Shown: piece by piece, positions 1 through 9,501 of the stretch
Layout: each line of letters starts with the position of its first letter
How positions within the stretch are numbered: position 1 is the stretch's first letter
Source of the DNA: CAXNKH01 sp049296795
Lineage (GTDB): Bacteria > Pseudomonadota > Gammaproteobacteria > Burkholderiales > Burkholderiaceae_C
Assembly (NCBI GenBank): GCA_049296795.1
Contig: JBAQTC010000048.1
Span: forward strand, 42,354-106,353
Length of the DNA stretch: 64,000 nt
Direction of reading: 5' to 3'
Translations under genes and position numbers: made by a program
The notes under the pieces: model-generated
The model's input: only the letters and a program-made list of their open reading frames with translations
The model's database searches: none
What the model was told of the DNA's origin: nothing

Positions 1-13
1 TCTTTGGGGTTTG

Positions 14-51
14 CAAATGAAATGGGCGCCACACCTTGCGATGCAGCGCCC
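14..51 (-). terminator. Putative terminator after the tail operon
   Basis: Read on the minus strand, GGGCGC and GCGCCC form a 6-bp stem with a 16-nt loop just after the stop of the gpJ-like gene, followed by ATTTCATTTG. The U-tract is weak, so this could also be a non-terminating hairpin. The tail resembles those of stronger terminators elsewhere in the window. Confidence 0.4.
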
Positions 52-71
52 GTGTTTGGGGGATTCCCCGT

Positions 72-3000
72 TCAATAAAGCTTGAGTGCCGTGTACCCGG
101 CTGTGGGTGCCAATGCTTTGCTGGCGCATTGCACCTCACCGCCCATCTTTCCGACAAAGAGCCTGCGCTCGGTGGCCGTCTGGCACACGCCCAGGCAGAT
201 CCGGTCGCTGACGTTCACGGGGTATGGCACCACGATCCGGTTGAAGAGCTGGTCCTCCAGGAAGAAGGAACCCGCCACCGCATCGAAGCCAACCAGCAAA
301 CTCACCCCTGATCCGGAGGCTGTCCAGATGACCGAGGTGGTGATCTGGTTGGGGATGAACCAGAAGCTCACATGGAAGATGCCGGGGATGCTCACGGCCC
401 AGGACACCCGGGTCGTGTCCTTGACCAGCACCCCGCTGCCGTAGCGCCCGTCGCCATAACTCACCCCAACGGCTTCTCCGCTTCCCGGACTGCCGTACCC
501 AGACAGTGCCCCGTTGAGGCGCCAGCCATAGAGCTCTCCGGCCTGCAGCGCATCCTCACGCGCCATCTGAAACCGGGCCTCAATGCTCTTCAAAGCACCG
601 TCATAAGTCCACTGCCGTTTGGCCGCATTGCTGCTCCAGACATAGTTCGCCGTTGACCAGGTCTCTCGGTCGTCCAAAGTGGCCCCGATGCTGGCCAGTA
701 GCGTGTTCTGGGCCCGGTAGCTGGTGGGCAGATTCACCTCGAAGAGGTACTCCGACTGCGCCACACCGCTGTCCATGCGCAGCACATCCTCGCTGTTGAC
801 CGACTCGACTGAGGCAAAGTGCTTCACACCGGGGAACCGGGTAGCCTGTGCATCGATGGTGACCAGCAGGTTGGCGTTTTGCGGCTGGGCCACCACGGTA
901 GAGACAAAGGTGGCCTCATCGGAATAGATGCCGGGCGATGCGATCGCCTTGATCCAGAAACTGCGCTCACCATCAAAGCCCGAGGGCAGCGTGAAGCTGC
1001 TTGACTTGACCTCGGCAATGAAAATCGAGGTGTCCCAGGCCGTGCCTTCGCGCAGCTCGTAGGCCACCACCTCGGGCTCGGCATTGGGCAGCCACCGAAA
1101 CTCCAGCCGGTTGGCAGACTGCACCACATCGAACTGTCGAACCGCAGCAGGTGCCAGCAGAGTCAAGAGAAAGGTGGTGACGTGCTGGCTGTACTTGCCC
1201 GAAGTGTCGAACGCCCGGATGAAGTAGTTGTACTGTCCCGATTCGCTTTGATCATGCACAAGCTGGGTGCCAGCGGTCTGCCCAACCAGAGTGCCCGCAT
1301 CCCAGCCCGTGCCTACGCGAACCTCGTACCCGGCCAAGTCGGCATCGGTGTTGGCGCTCCAGCTCAGCATCAAATCGGTCGTGCGGCGCAGGACCACAAA
1401 GTCCTGCACATCGTTCGGGGGCTGCAGCTTGCCCAGGATGGCCTGGCTCAGGGTGGCCGAGGCTCCGAGCTTGCCGGACACTCCCACCGCCCTCACCGTG
1501 AACACATAGTCCCCAGCCTCGGCGTTGCGGATCTCTAGGTAGGAGCTCGAGACCCGGGGCAAGGTGACAGTGTTGCCGCCATTGACCCGGTAGCTCACCT
1601 GGTACTCCAGCGCGCCGAAGACCTGCTCCCAGCCCACCTGGATGAGCACGAGGGCCTGGTCCTTGACTCGGTACAGGCTCTCGGTGACCACCAAGCCCGT
1701 GGGCGCTGCAGGCGTGCTCGAAAGCACTGTGATGTCTCGCGGCTGCAGGGCCAGACCCTGCTCGATCGCACCGTACTTGTCAGGGTTGTGGGCCAACGCC
1801 GTCACTTCGTGGATGCCAGGCTCGCTCTCGGCAACCTGAACCACCCTGAACAGTTGGACTTCCACCTGCGTGGAGGCTAGCACCCAGATGGCACCCGCCT
1901 GAGGCGCTGTGGAAAATGCGCTGGTCACACCAACCGTGCGTCCAGAGAGGGATCCGACTTGGCGTTCCTCCACCGCACCCGTGGGCAGCAGCACAGAGAT
2001 GCGCCACGAACCGGCGGGAAGGTCCTGATCCAGCGTGACGCTCACCGTGGTTGCCGCAGCGATGCGTCCACCCAAGCGTAGGCCACCCCGGCTGCTGTCT
2101 GCAACCTTGATGACATCGCCGGGACGAACAACAGCGCCTTCCAGCCCTGTGCGGAAAGTGATGATTTCCGATTCGGATTGCTCGGAATACAGCAGCCACT
2201 TGCCCACCCGGTTGGCCTGGCCACGTGACGTGCATCCCATGGCCACCACATCGGCCTGGACCACGCCGTAGCGGGCAATCCCTGCCATGTCCTCGACGTA
2301 TTCCACCTTCTGGCGGTAGAAATCATCCGGATCCACCCAGCTGACCAGGGCCACGGTGTGCCTAGCCTTGGCGGACGATCCTTGATAGGCGAACTCGCCA
2401 CCGATGACATTGGCAGCCGTGAACTGGTAAACGGGATCCTGGGGCGCATCCTGAGTGACCGTGATTGCTCCGCCAGACCAGTAGGCCATGCCCCGAAAGA
2501 TTGAGGCCATATCCTGCACCACCTTGTAGGCTTGCTCGCGGCTTTGCAGGTACAGGTTGCAGGTGAAGCGCGGCTCATAGCCGCCCAGTCCGTTGGGGAC
2601 CAGTTCGTCGCAGTAACGGGCCACCCGGTACAGGGCCCACTTGTCCACCTGCGACTCGGGGATGAAGCTGCCCAGCCCGTAGCGGGTGCTGGTCACCAAG
2701 TCATAGAAACACCAAGCTGGGTTGTCCGTCCAGGCCACCTTGAAGGTTCCGTCCCAAACCCCGGCATACGAGCGGGTCTCGGGAAAGTAGTTCGAGGGAA
2801 TCCGGACGCGCAGGAGTTTGAGGTCATAGCTGCGCCGAGGAATTGAGGTGAATTGAGAGGCATCCACCCGCAGTGCCATCAGGGCGCTGTTGGGGTAGCG
2901 CAGCTTGCTCTCGATGACCTCGGTGTAGGACTCCAGAAACGTCTTGTTCTGTAGGCTGGTCTGGGTCGAATCGGCAGTGATGCGGCGCAGGCGCACATCC

Positions 3001-3581
3001 CAGGGACCGGTGCCGGTTAAAGGGATGTAGTAGCTGCGCTGGTAGCGTGAGGTGGTTTTGCCCGAGACCGTGTCAGCCAGAATCTGGACATACCCGGCTC
3101 CGCGCGCCTGCACGTCGATCGCGTAGCTGACCGAGGTTCCGTTGAGGTCTCCATTGGTGGTGTCTTGCAGCGTCAGGGTCGGGATGCTGACCTTGATGCG
3201 CACGGCATCCACGTCCAGATCGTTGATGGTTCGCACCACAGGCTGGTTGGCCTTGCACTCCACGCCCACGGCCACCTCGTTTTCTACTGAGGAGAAGCCA
3301 GGGATGTAGCTTTGCTGCTGGGTGCCAGGCCGTGTTTCGAGCGTGACGCCGGTGAAGTTGTAGCTGCCGTCAGGGTTCTTGATGGGGGTGTCATCCAGGT
3401 ACACCGACTGCAGGCCAGCGGCCAGCCCTTCGATTTCCCCCTCGCAGACCAGGTCCACCACCCGGGCATAAGCCTTGGAGCGCAGGCTGTCCGGCGCTTC
3501 CTGCGCCACACGGGCGCTGCCGCCTCCACCCTTGCCGCCACCGCCTGCGCCAATGATCAATCCAGACTCAGGAGGGTTCAT
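72..3581 (-). CDS. Phage tail tip / host specificity protein (lambda gpJ family)
   Basis: This large protein (1169 aa, similar in size to lambda gpJ) should form the central tail-tip fibre that contacts the host receptor and fixes host range. A glycine-rich stretch near residues 12-21 is followed by the conserved gpJ N-terminal core. Three fibronectin type III-like repeats begin near residues 610, 725 and 815. The last ~130 residues look beta-rich and may be a concanavalin/LamG-like receptor-binding head; that part is inference. The start codon overlaps the stop of the gpI-like gene in an ATGA, as expected in a coupled tail operon. It is the last gene of the tail module inside the window. Confidence 0.93.
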   Translation of the reverse strand: MNPPESGLIIGAGGGGKGGGGSARVAQEAPDSLRSKAYARVVDLVCEGEIEGLAAGLQSVYLDDTPIKNPDGSYNFTGVTLETRPGTQQQSYIPGFSSVENEVAVGVECKANQPVVRTINDLDVDAVRIKVSIPTLTLQDTTNGDLNGTSVSYAIDVQARGAGYVQILADTVSGKTTSRYQRSYYIPLTGTGPWDVRLRRITADSTQTSLQNKTFLESYTEVIESKLRYPNSALMALRVDASQFTSIPRRSYDLKLLRVRIPSNYFPETRSYAGVWDGTFKVAWTDNPAWCFYDLVTSTRYGLGSFIPESQVDKWALYRVARYCDELVPNGLGGYEPRFTCNLYLQSREQAYKVVQDMASIFRGMAYWSGGAITVTQDAPQDPVYQFTAANVIGGEFAYQGSSAKARHTVALVSWVDPDDFYRQKVEYVEDMAGIARYGVVQADVVAMGCTSRGQANRVGKWLLYSEQSESEIITFRTGLEGAVVRPGDVIKVADSSRGGLRLGGRIAAATTVSVTLDQDLPAGSWRISVLLPTGAVEERQVGSLSGRTVGVTSAFSTAPQAGAIWVLASTQVEVQLFRVVQVAESEPGIHEVTALAHNPDKYGAIEQGLALQPRDITVLSSTPAAPTGLVVTESLYRVKDQALVLIQVGWEQVFGALEYQVSYRVNGGNTVTLPRVSSSYLEIRNAEAGDYVFTVRAVGVSGKLGASATLSQAILGKLQPPNDVQDFVVLRRTTDLMLSWSANTDADLAGYEVRVGTGWDAGTLVGQTAGTQLVHDQSESGQYNYFIRAFDTSGKYSQHVTTFLLTLLAPAAVRQFDVVQSANRLEFRWLPNAEPEVVAYELREGTAWDTSIFIAEVKSSSFTLPSGFDGERSFWIKAIASPGIYSDEATFVSTVVAQPQNANLLVTIDAQATRFPGVKHFASVESVNSEDVLRMDSGVAQSEYLFEVNLPTSYRAQNTLLASIGATLDDRETWSTANYVWSSNAAKRQWTYDGALKSIEARFQMAREDALQAGELYGWRLNGALSGYGSPGSGEAVGVSYGDGRYGSGVLVKDTTRVSWAVSIPGIFHVSFWFIPNQITTSVIWTASGSGVSLLVGFDAVAGSFFLEDQLFNRIVVPYPVNVSDRICLGVCQTATERRLFVGKMGGEVQCASKALAPTAGYTALKLY

Positions 3582-4183
3582 ACTGCGGTCTCGTCCACAT
3601 CAATCCCCGCGCTGATCACGGCCGAACCGACGATGAGGCGGCCGTAACCCACGGGCACGGGATGGCCCTGCGCCGTGGTGTTGACCGCCCCGTTGAAGAC
3701 ATAACTGGGCTGGTTCTCAGGTCGCTCGGACGGGTCCTGCGCCTTGGCCGTTGGAGCAATCATCTGGGCCACACCGCCCAAAATCATGGAAGTGCCCACT
3801 GAATACAGGGTGGCTTGCGACAGAAACGACCCTGCCGCCGCCCAGCCCATTGGGTTCCACCAGGACACGGCGATCAGCGCAGCACCCAAAAGAATCTGGC
3901 CCAAGCCATTGCCCCCGGCACCGGACACGACCGGGGCAATGGTGATGCGCTGCTGGCCACTGGGCTCGTGTAACCGGTCCAGGGTCAAAGCATCACGCCC
4001 GGCCAGTACCCGGTAGCCCACCCCGCGCTCACCCGAGGCCACCAGCTCACGCTCGAAACTGGAGAAGTTGGCGCACAGGGCGCGCACAGCCTCAGCGGCT
4101 GACGCGACTGCCATCTTGTGGCGGCGCCCGAAGCGCTTGCCCAGTTCACCGAGAAGAAGGATCGTGACCATGCTGGTATTCAT
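3578..4183 (-). CDS. Tail assembly protein (lambda gpI family)
   Basis: A 201-aa protein placed between gpK- and gpJ-like genes, as in lambda. It has an N-terminal ubiquitin-like/TAPE-type region and a hydrophobic glycine-rich middle (about residues 90-140) typical of gpI, which is needed to build the tail-tip initiator complex. The chosen ATG lies inside the end of the gpK gene; an internal ATG four codons later (4171) has a better-spaced GAGG and may be the true start. The family call rests on synteny and overall character. Confidence 0.85.
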   Translation of the reverse strand: MNTSMVTILLLGELGKRFGRRHKMAVASAAEAVRALCANFSSFERELVASGERGVGYRVLAGRDALTLDRLHEPSGQQRITIAPVVSGAGGNGLGQILLGAALIAVSWWNPMGWAAAGSFLSQATLYSVGTSMILGGVAQMIAPTAKAQDPSERPENQPSYVFNGAVNTTAQGHPVPVGYGRLIVGSAVISAGIDVDETAV

Positions 4184-4874
4184 GCCTCAGGGTGTGGGTG
4201 GTGATCTTTTGCCAGTAGCCGCCATAGACATCGCGACTGGAAAGCCTGCCCTGCAGGTGGTGCAAGATGAGTCCGTCGCCCAGGTAAATGGCAGCGTGAT
4301 TCGGTACTGGCGATGCGACCTGCATCAGCAGGACGTCTCCCGGGTTCATGTCGGAGGCCTCCACCACATGGAAGCCTGCGCCAGCGAAGTTGTCCAGGTA
4401 CAGGTTCCCTCCGCGCTTCCACCAATCGTCAAAGCGTGCGAAATTTGGCAGGTCAATGCCGCGCTCCTGGGCGTACCAGTCCCGGATCAGCGAGTAGCAG
4501 TCGAGCACACCATGGGACCATTCGCGCCCGACCAGCGGGGCGAGATAGCCTTGCGGCTGCAACTCGGTCCAGTGCCCGGCCGGGAAACTCACGATAAACC
4601 AGGGCAGCGCCGTGACTTCGCAAGCCACCCGGTCGGCCTGGCTGGGCTCAGGGCTCAAGTTGGGGTGGGAATGAAACACCCCCACGATCTCGCCAAGCTG
4701 ATCGGCGCGCACATAGTCCTCGGGGTGGATCACGAACTGGTCGGTACCCACGCCGATGTTGCGACACGGGACATAGGTCTCCCGGCCCTTGTGAATGACG
4801 AGCAGGCCACAGGCTTCGCGGGGAAACTCCCGAGCAGCATGCGCCAGCGCCAGCGTTTGGTTGGCCCCCTGCAT
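4146..4874 (-). CDS. Tail assembly protein with JAMM and NlpC/P60 domains (lambda gpK family)
   Basis: Two hydrolase domains in the gpK order. The N-terminal Mov34/JAMM zinc metalloprotease has Glu20, His68-x-His70, Ser78 and Asp81. The C-terminal NlpC/P60 peptidase has Cys126 in DCYSLIRDWY and His193 in NHAAIY. In lambda gpK acts in tail-tip assembly, and a role in cell-wall passage is plausible. The ATG overlaps the stop of the gpL gene (TGATG); a GTG one codon earlier is also possible. All catalytic residues appear intact. Confidence 0.92.
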   Translation of the reverse strand: MQGANQTLALAHAAREFPREACGLLVIHKGRETYVPCRNIGVGTDQFVIHPEDYVRADQLGEIVGVFHSHPNLSPEPSQADRVACEVTALPWFIVSFPAGHWTELQPQGYLAPLVGREWSHGVLDCYSLIRDWYAQERGIDLPNFARFDDWWKRGGNLYLDNFAGAGFHVVEASDMNPGDVLLMQVASPVPNHAAIYLGDGLILHHLQGRLSSRDVYGGYWQKITTHTLRHEYQHGHDPSSR

Positions 4875-5578
4875 CACCGGATCAACCCCGCTGCAGGAAA
4901 CCCGCCAAAGGGCAGTTCGGCGTTCACGCCAAAGCGTTTCTGACAGGACACCAGGCGTTTGCCACAGGCGTCCTGCGCTCGGGAGCTCACGGTTTCGTCA
5001 TTGGCGTTGAAGTACGCGGTGCCGGTGTAACCGCACTCTGCACCCCGGTACTGCCAGGGGCAGACGTTTTGCACGATCTGCCGCCGGGGCAATGACACCC
5101 CTTCCAGATCAAACGCTGCGGCCAGCTCGAACTCGACCACGTCCCGCGTTTCACGCGACTTGCGATCAATGAAATACACATCGTCGGCAAACTCAGCTGA
5201 AGGATCGGCCGTGGGGTTGTCACCTGAGGCGAAGTTCACCGCGTCCAGGTACTTCAGGAGCGTGCGCTTGCGAGTGACCTTGGCCCCCACCAGGTCCTGG
5301 TAGGACAGGATGAGCGCGGTGATGGTGCCAGTAACGTTGGCCACCTTGAGTTTGGGGCGCGGCACCTGCCCGTTGCCGTTGAACTCGAAGCCCTCGGCTT
5401 GAATGGGAAACGGCTCGTAGGTGTTGCCCTGCCAGACCACCTGACGGCGCAGCTCATTAGTGCCCGCGTGAAACCGAACCACCCCCTCGTTGAAGAGAGA
5501 CAGGTCCAGCACAAAGAGCTCGATGACCGCACTGGGGGCCAGCTTCTGAATTTCTGAGGTGATGGCTTGGCTGGTCAT
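4874..5578 (-). CDS. Minor tail protein with Fe-S type cysteines (lambda gpL family)
   Basis: A 234-aa protein of the lambda gpL family. Four C-terminal cysteines (173, 182, 205, 212) sit in the pattern that binds an iron-sulfur cluster in lambda gpL. The protein belongs to the tail-tip initiator. Its ATG overlaps the gpM stop (ATGA), and it lies between M and K as in lambda, supporting translational coupling. Confidence 0.92.
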   Translation of the reverse strand: MTSQAITSEIQKLAPSAVIELFVLDLSLFNEGVVRFHAGTNELRRQVVWQGNTYEPFPIQAEGFEFNGNGQVPRPKLKVANVTGTITALILSYQDLVGAKVTRKRTLLKYLDAVNFASGDNPTADPSAEFADDVYFIDRKSRETRDVVEFELAAAFDLEGVSLPRRQIVQNVCPWQYRGAECGYTGTAYFNANDETVSSRAQDACGKRLVSCQKRFGVNAELPFGGFPAAGLIR

Positions 5579-5913
5579 GACAGATCAAACACCTGACGGA
5601 AGGTGGCGTGGATGTTTTCCAGATTGGGTTCTTCGATGCTGCGGCTCCATTCCTCACAGAGGAACTTGCCCGTGATACCGCTCGGGGTGGTCCAGTCAAA
5701 GGACTGCACCGCGCCCCGTGCGCGCAAAAAGTTGTCGATCGCAGCAGCCTCTACCGTGGACTTACCCCGAAACTCAAGCGACCAGACCTCAGGCTGGGTG
5801 TTGATGCCGTAGGCCAGGCGCTGCTCATAACCATCTCCAAAGGAGACCTTGCGGACATTGGGTTTGACGGTGAGGGATGCCCCGATCGAGGCGATCCATG
5901 TAAATAGCGCCAT
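5575..5913 (-). CDS. Minor tail protein (lambda gpM family)
   Basis: A 112-aa protein with the gpM signature of an aromatic N-terminus, FGDGYEQR near residue 25 and a FDWTTP segment near residue 73. In lambda gpM links the tape-measure complex to the tail tip. It follows the tape measure gene by 18 bp and overlaps gene L by 4 bp. Confidence 0.92.
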   Translation of the reverse strand: MALFTWIASIGASLTVKPNVRKVSFGDGYEQRLAYGINTQPEVWSLEFRGKSTVEAAAIDNFLRARGAVQSFDWTTPSGITGKFLCEEWSRSIEEPNLENIHATFRQVFDLS

Positions 5914-5931
5914 GAAAAATCCTTCAACACA

Positions 5932-8376
5932 TCACTGCCGACGCGGATCCAGCAGGCCACCGGCCCGCTTCTGGTTGAGCAATTCCTGACGCACTGCGCT
6001 GGAGATCGCTCGCCCCAGGTCTTTACCCTGACCGGCACTGCTGGTCACTCCACCCTCGGCCACATTGACTGAGATGTTGAAGACATCCCCGCCCCCGGAT
6101 GAGGACTGGTTCATGGTCACTGGGATCGAACGGCCATCTGGCAGCGGCACATAAGCCTCGGCCATCGAGCCCTCGCCAAAGACCGCCAACTGCGGCGTGG
6201 TGGCCACCCCGCCACTGGCGTATGCCCGCAGCGGCAAGGGCCCCGACGAGGTCATCACCCCGCCATCGGCAAAGCCGAACAGGCTGCCCAGCGCCTTGGC
6301 CATGGGCAGCGTGACCGCGCGCTGGATCTGGATGCGGATCAGGTCCGAGATGATGGAGGTGGCCAACGACTTGAAATCCAGCTTGCCCGTCATCACAAAA
6401 TTGGTGAGCGCATCGGTCATGCCGTTGAAGGCCTTGGTGGTCACCGCCTCCATCTGCTTGCCCACCTGCTCAGTTTCTTCACCGAGGGTGCGCAGCGCCT
6501 TGGCAAATCCAGCGCCTGGGTCTGACAACTCCAGCGCCCGTTGACCCAGTAACTTCGCGCCATCGGCCGCCTGACGGGCGGCTTCTTCGATACGCCTGAA
6601 CGACTCGGCCAACTTGTCATTGCCTGGGGTAGCCTCCACCAACTCCCGGGCCTTGGCTGCAAAGTCGGCCAATTCATCAGCACTGGACTTGCGGGCATCG
6701 GACAAGCGCCTCAAGGCATCGATCTCGCTGATCGAGCCCGTCTCGCGCAGTACCTTGATCTGCTCCTCGGTCGAGCGCAGCTGACCCTGGCTCCTGGCCA
6801 CCTGCTCCTGCAGGTCCTTGAGCGTTTCGCCCGGCAGCTTGATCTCTCGCTCGAGGTTGGTCTGTTGGGCCTCGCGCTCGAGCTTTTCCCGGCGCAGGGT
6901 GATCTCAGAGAGCTTGTCCTGGAGTTTGAGCTTGTCCTGGGTGGTCTTGGCCACAGTGGCCAAGCCTCGTTTCAGGATCGACTCCTCCTGTGCATAGATT
7001 TCAGCGAGGCGGTCCGTGAAGTCCTGTTGAGCATTCAGGCGTGCTTCGCTGGCATCCTTGTAGCTGATGTAGCCCTGCCCCTCGTACAGATCGATGATCT
7101 TTTGCCGGTCCTTGAGCAAGCCCGTCTCGACATCCGTCAGCCCTTGCAGCTGCTTGATGTCGCTCTCGATCTTGGCCATGGCCGCAGCAGTGAGTGCGCC
7201 AGTGGCTGAGTTGTAGTTGAGCTTCGGTTTAGCTGCTTCACCTGCTGCTTCGGTCTCACCCCGGTTGATGGCGTCGAACCGTTCCTTGACCGCATCAGCG
7301 AGCAAGGGCATCTTCCACAAGTCAACGTAGGTCTGGTTGGCCTTCTCGACAATCGCATTGCGTTTTTCCAGTGCGGTCTTGAGAGTGGCCTGGTTCTCCT
7401 CGGAGAACGGGTTCAAGCCCTTGCCACCGGCCAAAAAGGTGCCGAGCAACTCGATGTCGGCCCAGACCGCCTCGAAGCTGCCCATGACCGCCTTGGCCAT
7501 CTGGATCACACCGCGCAGCGCATCGATCACGATCGCAATGCCGTAGGCCGTGTCCTGCGCCCAGGTCTTGAGCGTGCCGTCATCACGCAGCTTGACCATG
7601 GCTTCTGCCGTGTTGTGCGTGCCCAGCATCACGGCCTTGAGCTCACCCACAAGTTCTTCCAGCGCTGGCAGCGCCGCCGTCACGATGGTTTGGGCCACGA
7701 AGTTGTGCTCGGCCCGCATCCGGCCCATGGCCTTGGAGGCTTTTTCGGCCGACTCGATTTCTGCTTCGGTCAGCCGAATGTTCAGATCCTGGTTCGCGGC
7801 CAGGTCCTTGAGGAAGGGCAGCAAGCCTGCACCGGACTTGCCGAAGAGTTCTAGCGCAATGGCCGTCTTGCCCGCCCCGTCCTCGAAGTTCGAGAGCTTG
7901 AGGGCAATGTCATTCATGACCTCAGCCGGATCACGCAGGTTGCCCCCTGCATCCTTGGCCTTGATGCCCAGAAACTGCAGGGCCTGTGAGGCCCCCTTGG
8001 TTTCATCATCGACTCCTGCCAGCCCTTTGGAGAGCTTGGTCAGACCCACCCCGATCTGCTCCATGGCCACACCTGAAATGGTGGCCACCGGTGCAAAACC
8101 GGACAGCGCCGTGGCGCTCGCTCCGGTCTGCTCGGCCAGGTCCTGCAGGGCGGCCACAGTTTCGAGCGTGTGCATGACCAGCTCTTTGAGCGCCCCCACC
8201 GATTCCACGCCAATGGCGATGGCAAAGGTGGTCTTGGCGACTTCGGCCACCTTCTCCAGGGAGCCACGCATGGATTCAGCGTGACGCTCCAACAGCAGCG
8301 CACTCTTGCCTAAATCCTCCCGGAAATCGGCCGTTTCCGCTGCGAGTTTAATCACCAGGGAGCCGATATCAGCCAT
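5932..8376 (-). CDS. Tail tape measure protein (lambda gpH family)
   Basis: An 814-aa protein that sets tail length and is threaded in the tail lumen before DNA ejection. It is rich in Ala, Glu, Lys and Gln with long helical coiled-coil stretches (roughly residues 330-620), plus hydrophobic segments near residues 50-130 and 250-290. The C-terminal part resembles the lambda-family tape measure C-terminal domain, including a glycine-rich region near 700-740. It lies directly downstream of the G/GT chaperone genes, as expected. At about 800 aa the predicted tail is of ordinary siphovirus length. Confidence 0.93.
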   Translation of the reverse strand: MADIGSLVIKLAAETADFREDLGKSALLLERHAESMRGSLEKVAEVAKTTFAIAIGVESVGALKELVMHTLETVAALQDLAEQTGASATALSGFAPVATISGVAMEQIGVGLTKLSKGLAGVDDETKGASQALQFLGIKAKDAGGNLRDPAEVMNDIALKLSNFEDGAGKTAIALELFGKSGAGLLPFLKDLAANQDLNIRLTEAEIESAEKASKAMGRMRAEHNFVAQTIVTAALPALEELVGELKAVMLGTHNTAEAMVKLRDDGTLKTWAQDTAYGIAIVIDALRGVIQMAKAVMGSFEAVWADIELLGTFLAGGKGLNPFSEENQATLKTALEKRNAIVEKANQTYVDLWKMPLLADAVKERFDAINRGETEAAGEAAKPKLNYNSATGALTAAAMAKIESDIKQLQGLTDVETGLLKDRQKIIDLYEGQGYISYKDASEARLNAQQDFTDRLAEIYAQEESILKRGLATVAKTTQDKLKLQDKLSEITLRREKLEREAQQTNLEREIKLPGETLKDLQEQVARSQGQLRSTEEQIKVLRETGSISEIDALRRLSDARKSSADELADFAAKARELVEATPGNDKLAESFRRIEEAARQAADGAKLLGQRALELSDPGAGFAKALRTLGEETEQVGKQMEAVTTKAFNGMTDALTNFVMTGKLDFKSLATSIISDLIRIQIQRAVTLPMAKALGSLFGFADGGVMTSSGPLPLRAYASGGVATTPQLAVFGEGSMAEAYVPLPDGRSIPVTMNQSSSGGGDVFNISVNVAEGGVTSSAGQGKDLGRAISSAVRQELLNQKRAGGLLDPRRQ

Positions 8377-8390
8377 GTTGCTTGCCTACG

Positions 8391-9061
8391 TTATGCGCGA
8401 ACTTTGTGCGCGAACATGGCCTTGAAACGGGCCACATTGAGCTGGGTTTCATCTTGGGGTTGGGTAGCCTGGGGTTTGTCCAGGAAGGGCATGAAGTCCT
8501 CTGGCTTGAACGGACCCGCATCCTTGGCCCGGTGGGCGTTGGCAAAGGTGGAGGCCACCACACCGGACCTGTAATCAGCCCGATAGTCCCCAAAGGGCTC
8601 GAGCTGGTAGTACGCCATCCACTCGGTCAGCTCGTCCGAGCCCATCGATGCAAGCATCTCGCGCACCGGCAGGCCCAAAGCCAGCGCCAGCCGGAACACA
8701 AAGCGCCGCGAGGGATGGGCGATCAGTCGTTTTTTGCAGCGTCCACCTGATCGGCGCCAATGCCGTTCAAGCGCTGGGACACAGCAAACACCCGGTCCAG
8801 TGCCTTGGCACTTTTGCCGCCGAGAGCTGCGATGTCACCATCGCTGAAAAGGCGACTGCCGCTCTCGTCGCACAGGGTGAGCGAGACCAGGCGGGCACGG
8901 ACGTTCTCAAGGCGGCCTTCCTTGCCAATCAAGCTGGCCTCGAAGGCGTCGCGGTCGGTACCGGTCATGGTGCGCACCTGCACCTCACCGCCCCACTCCG
9001 GGACTTGGACAGTTTCACGGGGCAGATCGTCGCTCTGCAGGATTTTTTCACGGGTCAACAT
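8391..9061 (-). CDS. Tail assembly chaperone GT fusion (-1 frameshift product)
   Basis: A predicted fusion of the G and T frames. The ribosome reads G to an A AAA AAC slippery heptamer five codons before its stop and slips -1 into the T frame, which stays open to 8391. The T part ends in a DUF4035-like sequence and has no good start of its own: its first plausible initiator is a GTG without a clear ribosome binding site. In lambda GT binds the tape measure protein and recruits tail-tube subunits. Both frames and the heptamer are seen directly; the frameshift rate is unknown. Confidence 0.85.
8723..9061 (-). CDS. Tail assembly chaperone (lambda gpG-like)
   Basis: The 0-frame chaperone (112 aa from the chosen ATG) between the tail tube and tape measure genes. 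It should coat the tape measure protein during tail assembly. I chose the ATG whose product starts MLTREKILQ because it avoids overlap with the tail tube gene and follows a purine-rich AAGAGAG; an upstream in-frame initiator at 9097 is less likely. The C-terminus ends AAKND after the slippery site. Confidence 0.88.
   Translation of the reverse strand: MLTREKILQSDDLPRETVQVPEWGGEVQVRTMTGTDRDAFEASLIGKEGRLENVRARLVSLTLCDESGSRLFSDGDIAALGGKSAKALDRVFAVSQRLNGIGADQVDAAKND
8729..8735 (-). promoter_or_regulatory. Programmed -1 frameshift slippery heptamer A AAA AAC
   Basis: On the minus strand the codons GCA AAA AAC GAC TGA contain the canonical X XXY YYZ heptamer A AAA AAC in the correct phase, two codons before the G stop. 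Slipping by -1 gives AAA AAA CGA CTG and enters the open T frame. Confidence 0.88.
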
Positions 9062-9074
9062 GTGGTGTCTCTCT

Positions 9075-9485
9075 TTAAGCTTCGGTGATGTCACCATCGA
9101 TTTCGATGGTCACGGAGGCCTGCACGACCGCATCCACACCGCCTTGCACGCTGAAATGCGTGACATAGCCGTAGAAGGTCCAGGTGGCAGGGTTGGTGTC
9201 GGTGAAAGTGATCTTGAACTGGCGACGCACGCGGTTGGCGCGGTCGGTTCTCAGGCCCTGGTGCACCAGATCGTCGGGGTTGTAGTGCAGGGTCAGAGAC
9301 AACTGACCCTCGTCACGCAGGCCCACTCGCTTTTCCTTGGCGGTGGAGGCCAGATTGGTGACATCGATCACGGCGGCCTGCCCGCCAGGCCCCTGAAACG
9401 AGACCACGTTCGGGATGGTTTCAAAGGCGGTGGTGCCAAACCGGGCAATGGCAATGCCTTGCGCGGTAATTGCGGTGCTGCTCAT
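9075..9485 (-). CDS. Phage tail tube protein (lambda gpV-like role)
   Basis: A 136-aa beta-rich protein in the position of the major tail protein, just upstream of the tail chaperones. It should polymerise into the tail tube. Short length and absence of a C-terminal Ig-like domain distinguish it from lambda gpV. AAGGAG lies just upstream of the ATG. The assignment rests on synteny and general fold character. Confidence 0.85.
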   Translation of the reverse strand: MSSTAITAQGIAIARFGTTAFETIPNVVSFQGPGGQAAVIDVTNLASTAKEKRVGLRDEGQLSLTLHYNPDDLVHQGLRTDRANRVRRQFKITFTDTNPATWTFYGYVTHFSVQGGVDAVVQASVTIEIDGDITEA

Positions 9486-9501
9486 GCATATGCTCCTTGT
9501 T

